Positions 5,715 through 7,080 of a DNA stretch of 7,080 nucleotides are shown here, one piece after another. The position numbers and the translations under genes are program-made. Position 1 is the stretch's first letter. Every line of letters starts with the position of its first letter. Source of the DNA: a bacterium. GTDB lineage: Bacteria; SZUA-79; Acidulodesulfobacterales; Acidulodesulfobacteraceae. The notes under the pieces are model-generated. The model had not been told where the DNA came from. It saw nothing but the letters and a program-made list of their open reading frames with translations, and did not search any database. The stretch is from contig JAJZJD010000055.1 in the NCBI GenBank assembly GCA_021828445.1, forward strand, positions 1-7,080, in the 5' to 3' direction.

Positions 5715-5744
5715 CGTCATTGCGAGCGTCAGCTAACCAATCTC
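5715..5744. repeat. remnant of a dispersed CATTGCGAG...CAATCTC intergenic repeat
   Basis: The segment begins CGTCATTGCGAG (5715-5726) and ends CAATCTC (5738-5744). These ends match from memory a very common class of short interspersed bacterial repeats of the form CGTCATTGCGAG-(variable)-GCAATCTC, often mistranslated in databases as peptides such as SLRAQRGNL. Here the variable centre is short (GCGTCAGCTAAC). The element begins on the base after the acyP stop and extends into rsmI, encoding its stop codon (5733-5735) and last codons. It is more GC-rich than the sequence around it. Imperfect pairing of ATTG/CAAT and AGC/GCT gives it a weak hairpin. I cannot verify other copies from this window. 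Confidence 0.6.
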
Positions 5745-6434
5745 TAAGTTAGACTGCAGAGAAACGGGGTCTATAACGAGGGTAATTTCGCCTTTAATAA
5801 GTTCCGGCCTGCCTTTAATTTCTTCCAGTACCGCTTTTAAATCTTTAGTTTCTATAAATTCATATATTTTGGTCAATTCTTTCGCATAACAAATTTTTAT
5901 GTTTCCGAAAATCTCGTTTATATCGGCAAGCAATTTTTCTACGCTTCTTCCCGGCTCAAATAATATAAAAACTCTTTTTTCTTCCTTAAGTTTGGCAAGA
6001 AGTTTTTTTCTCTTACCCCCTTTTTTCGGTAAAAACCCTATAAACGTAAACTCGGACGTATCGAGACCGGATGCCGAAAGTGCGGCCAATACGCTTGAAG
6101 GTCCGGGGATCGGAACTACCTTTATGCCTTTTTCCACGCATAATCTTACTAAATACGAACCCGGGTCGGATATCAGGGGCGTTCCCGCTTCGCTGACGAG
6201 CGCAACGTTTTTATCCTTTAATATGTTTGCGACGATGCCGTCCGCCGCGGATTTTCTATTATATTCGTGATATGGAATTAAGCGTGTTTTTATATGGTAA
6301 CGCGAAGTCAATATTCTTGTCTTTCTAGTGTCTTCGCATGCTATAAAATCCGCCTGCCTCATTATCTTTAACGCTCTTATCGTAATATCTTCGAGGTTTC
6401 CTATCGGGGTAGCGACAACGTATAATGCGCCCAT
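5733..6434 (-). CDS. rsmI: 16S rRNA (cytidine-1402-2'-O)-methyltransferase RsmI, C-terminally short
   Basis: A 233-residue tetrapyrrole-methylase-fold enzyme that uses SAM to 2'-O-methylate C1402 in the 30S P site. Conserved blocks: YVVATPIGNLEDITIRAL (5-22), ACEDTRKTRIL (32-42), YHEYN (55-59), SEAGTPLISDPGS (81-93), VVPIPGPSSVLAALSASGL (106-124), FIGFLPKKGGKRKKLL (131-146), AKELTKIYE (184-192) and GEITLVI (215-221). Two departures from the usual pattern: Glu82 where SDAGTP is nearly standard, and FEPGRSVEKL where ESPHR is usual. The protein stops just after the catalytic fold, whereas family members are commonly about 270-290 residues with a C-terminal helical (HTH-like) domain, which is missing here. 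The last codons and stop lie in a repeat remnant. It starts 4 bases after nadE, with GGG (6444-6446) nine bases upstream, so the two are one transcription unit. Confidence 0.92.
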   Translation of the reverse strand: MGALYVVATPIGNLEDITIRALKIMRQADFIACEDTRKTRILTSRYHIKTRLIPYHEYNRKSAADGIVANILKDKNVALVSEAGTPLISDPGSYLVRLCVEKGIKVVPIPGPSSVLAALSASGLDTSEFTFIGFLPKKGGKRKKLLAKLKEEKRVFILFEPGRSVEKLLADINEIFGNIKICYAKELTKIYEFIETKDLKAVLEEIKGRPELIKGEITLVIDPVSLQSNLEIG

Positions 6435-6438
6435 CTGA

Positions 6439-7080
6439 TTACGCCCAGTCCCTTAAATATCTAAAGTCTATATTTATCGTCCGCTCCGAGACCTTGGCTA
6501 TCAAAGGCATTCGTCTTTTATACTGGGATTTTTTTATTTTGTCGTATATTTTATTAACAAGATTCTCGTCATACCCTAAAGAAACTACGACCTCCGGTTT
6601 GTACATTTTATCTATTAAAAGATACATTATACCGTCTGCCGTTTCATAAGTAAAACCGAGTTCGCCTTCATCGGACTGCCCTTCCCATAAATCAGCCGAA
6701 GGAGCTTTGGTTATTATGTTTTTTGGAATATCGAGATGCTCCGCGAGTTGATATATCTGCGTTTTATAAATATCGCCTATAGGATTTAACGCGGATGCCA
6801 TATCTCCGTAAAGCGTTCCGTAACCTAAAAGAAGTTCGGATTTATTGCTTGTTCCCAGAACCAAAGAATTTAATTTATATGAATAATCGTATAAGATAGA
6901 CATTCTTTCTCTTGCCATTTTATTGCCTTTTCTAACCCTGATATCGTCCGGAGCCGCAACGGCTTTTTCTTTCGTAAAATATTCGTTTATCTGTTTCGTT
7001 ATATCTATAACATAATGAGAAATACCGAGCGTCTTGACGACTTTTAAGGCATCGTCCATACTTGACCCGGAACTGCTTTC
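6439..7080 (-). CDS. nadE: NAD synthetase, C-terminal part (partial, 5' end outside window)
   Basis: The frame stays open through 7080 (residues ESSSGSS precede the internal Met at 7059), so the gene starts beyond the right edge; about 213 residues are visible. NadE amidates deamido-NAD to NAD using ATP and ammonia, or glutamine in forms with an extra N-terminal amidase domain; which form this is cannot be seen. Present are SSSGSSMDDA just after the expected P-loop strand, RKGNKMARERMSILYDYS, LGTSNKSELLLGYGTLYGD, LNPIGDIYKTQIYQLAEHL, the KAPSADLWEGQSDEGELG substrate/ATP loop, and the end YKRRMPLIAKVSERTINIDF, all typical. The SGGxDS ATP-binding loop lies outside the window. The end (DFRYLRDWA) resembles NadE proteins finishing in RYPRDW, with Leu for Pro. 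It is probably transcribed with rsmI just downstream; no functional link between the two is implied. Confidence 0.93.
   Translation of the reverse strand, partial: ESSSGSSMDDALKVVKTLGISHYVIDITKQINEYFTKEKAVAAPDDIRVRKGNKMARERMSILYDYSYKLNSLVLGTSNKSELLLGYGTLYGDMASALNPIGDIYKTQIYQLAEHLDIPKNIITKAPSADLWEGQSDEGELGFTYETADGIMYLLIDKMYKPEVVVSLGYDENLVNKIYDKIKKSQYKRRMPLIAKVSERTINIDFRYLRDWA

Noticed and set aside
5899..6270. 123-residue open frame on the + strand opposite rsmI
   Set aside because: Antisense of clearly conserved rsmI motifs; no homology recognised and no start signal.
6425..6649. 74-residue + strand open frame over the nadE/rsmI junction
   Set aside because: Overlaps the conserved nadE end on the opposite strand, with no ribosome binding site or family resemblance.

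Overview
This is a stretch of bacterial core chromosome from an AT-rich organism using the standard code. By eye, G+C is roughly a third to two-fifths in genes and far lower between them; the gap before ffh has 16 G/C in 131 bases by hand count. The gene set (dnaX-ybaB-recR, ffh-rpsP-rimM-trmD-rplS, a phasin-like protein, acylphosphatase, rsmI, nadE) points to a Gram-negative, perhaps deltaproteobacterial-grade or related uncultured lineage. That placement is an inference from gene order and protein style and is weak.

Layout. From the left edge to about 1574, on the + strand, lie the 3' end of dnaX (clamp-loader tau/gamma subunit), ybaB (nucleoid-associated protein) and recR (recombination mediator). 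This is the classic replication/repair cluster, with a possible internal promoter before ybaB. A 131-base, extremely AT-rich gap (1575-1705) holds a near-consensus promoter (TTGACA, 17-bp spacer, TAAAAT), a palindrome exactly bracketing the -10 box, and a perfect 12-bp inverted repeat at the predicted 5' end of the transcript.

From 1706 to 4942 is a translation/secretion operon: ffh (SRP GTPase), rpsP (S16), rimM (30S maturation), trmD (tRNA m1G37 methyltransferase) and rplS (L19). The first four overlap end to end, so they are probably translationally coupled. rplS has its own strong ribosome binding site and is followed by a terminator-like hairpin. Next come a small phasin-like protein with a histidine-rich tail (5045-5413) and an acylphosphatase (5436-5714).

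The last part is on the - strand: nadE (cut by the right edge) followed 4 bases later by rsmI. rsmI converges on acyP. Between them is a 30-base remnant of a dispersed CATTGCGAG...CAATCTC-type repeat, which runs into rsmI and supplies its stop codon. The rsmI product lacks the usual C-terminal domain.

No CRISPR, transposase, toxin-antitoxin, phage or defence module is visible, and I do not see a new multi-gene system. The points worth a second look are local: the ffh leader, the repeat-terminated rsmI, the His-tailed phasin-like protein, and unusual residues in TrmD and RsmI.
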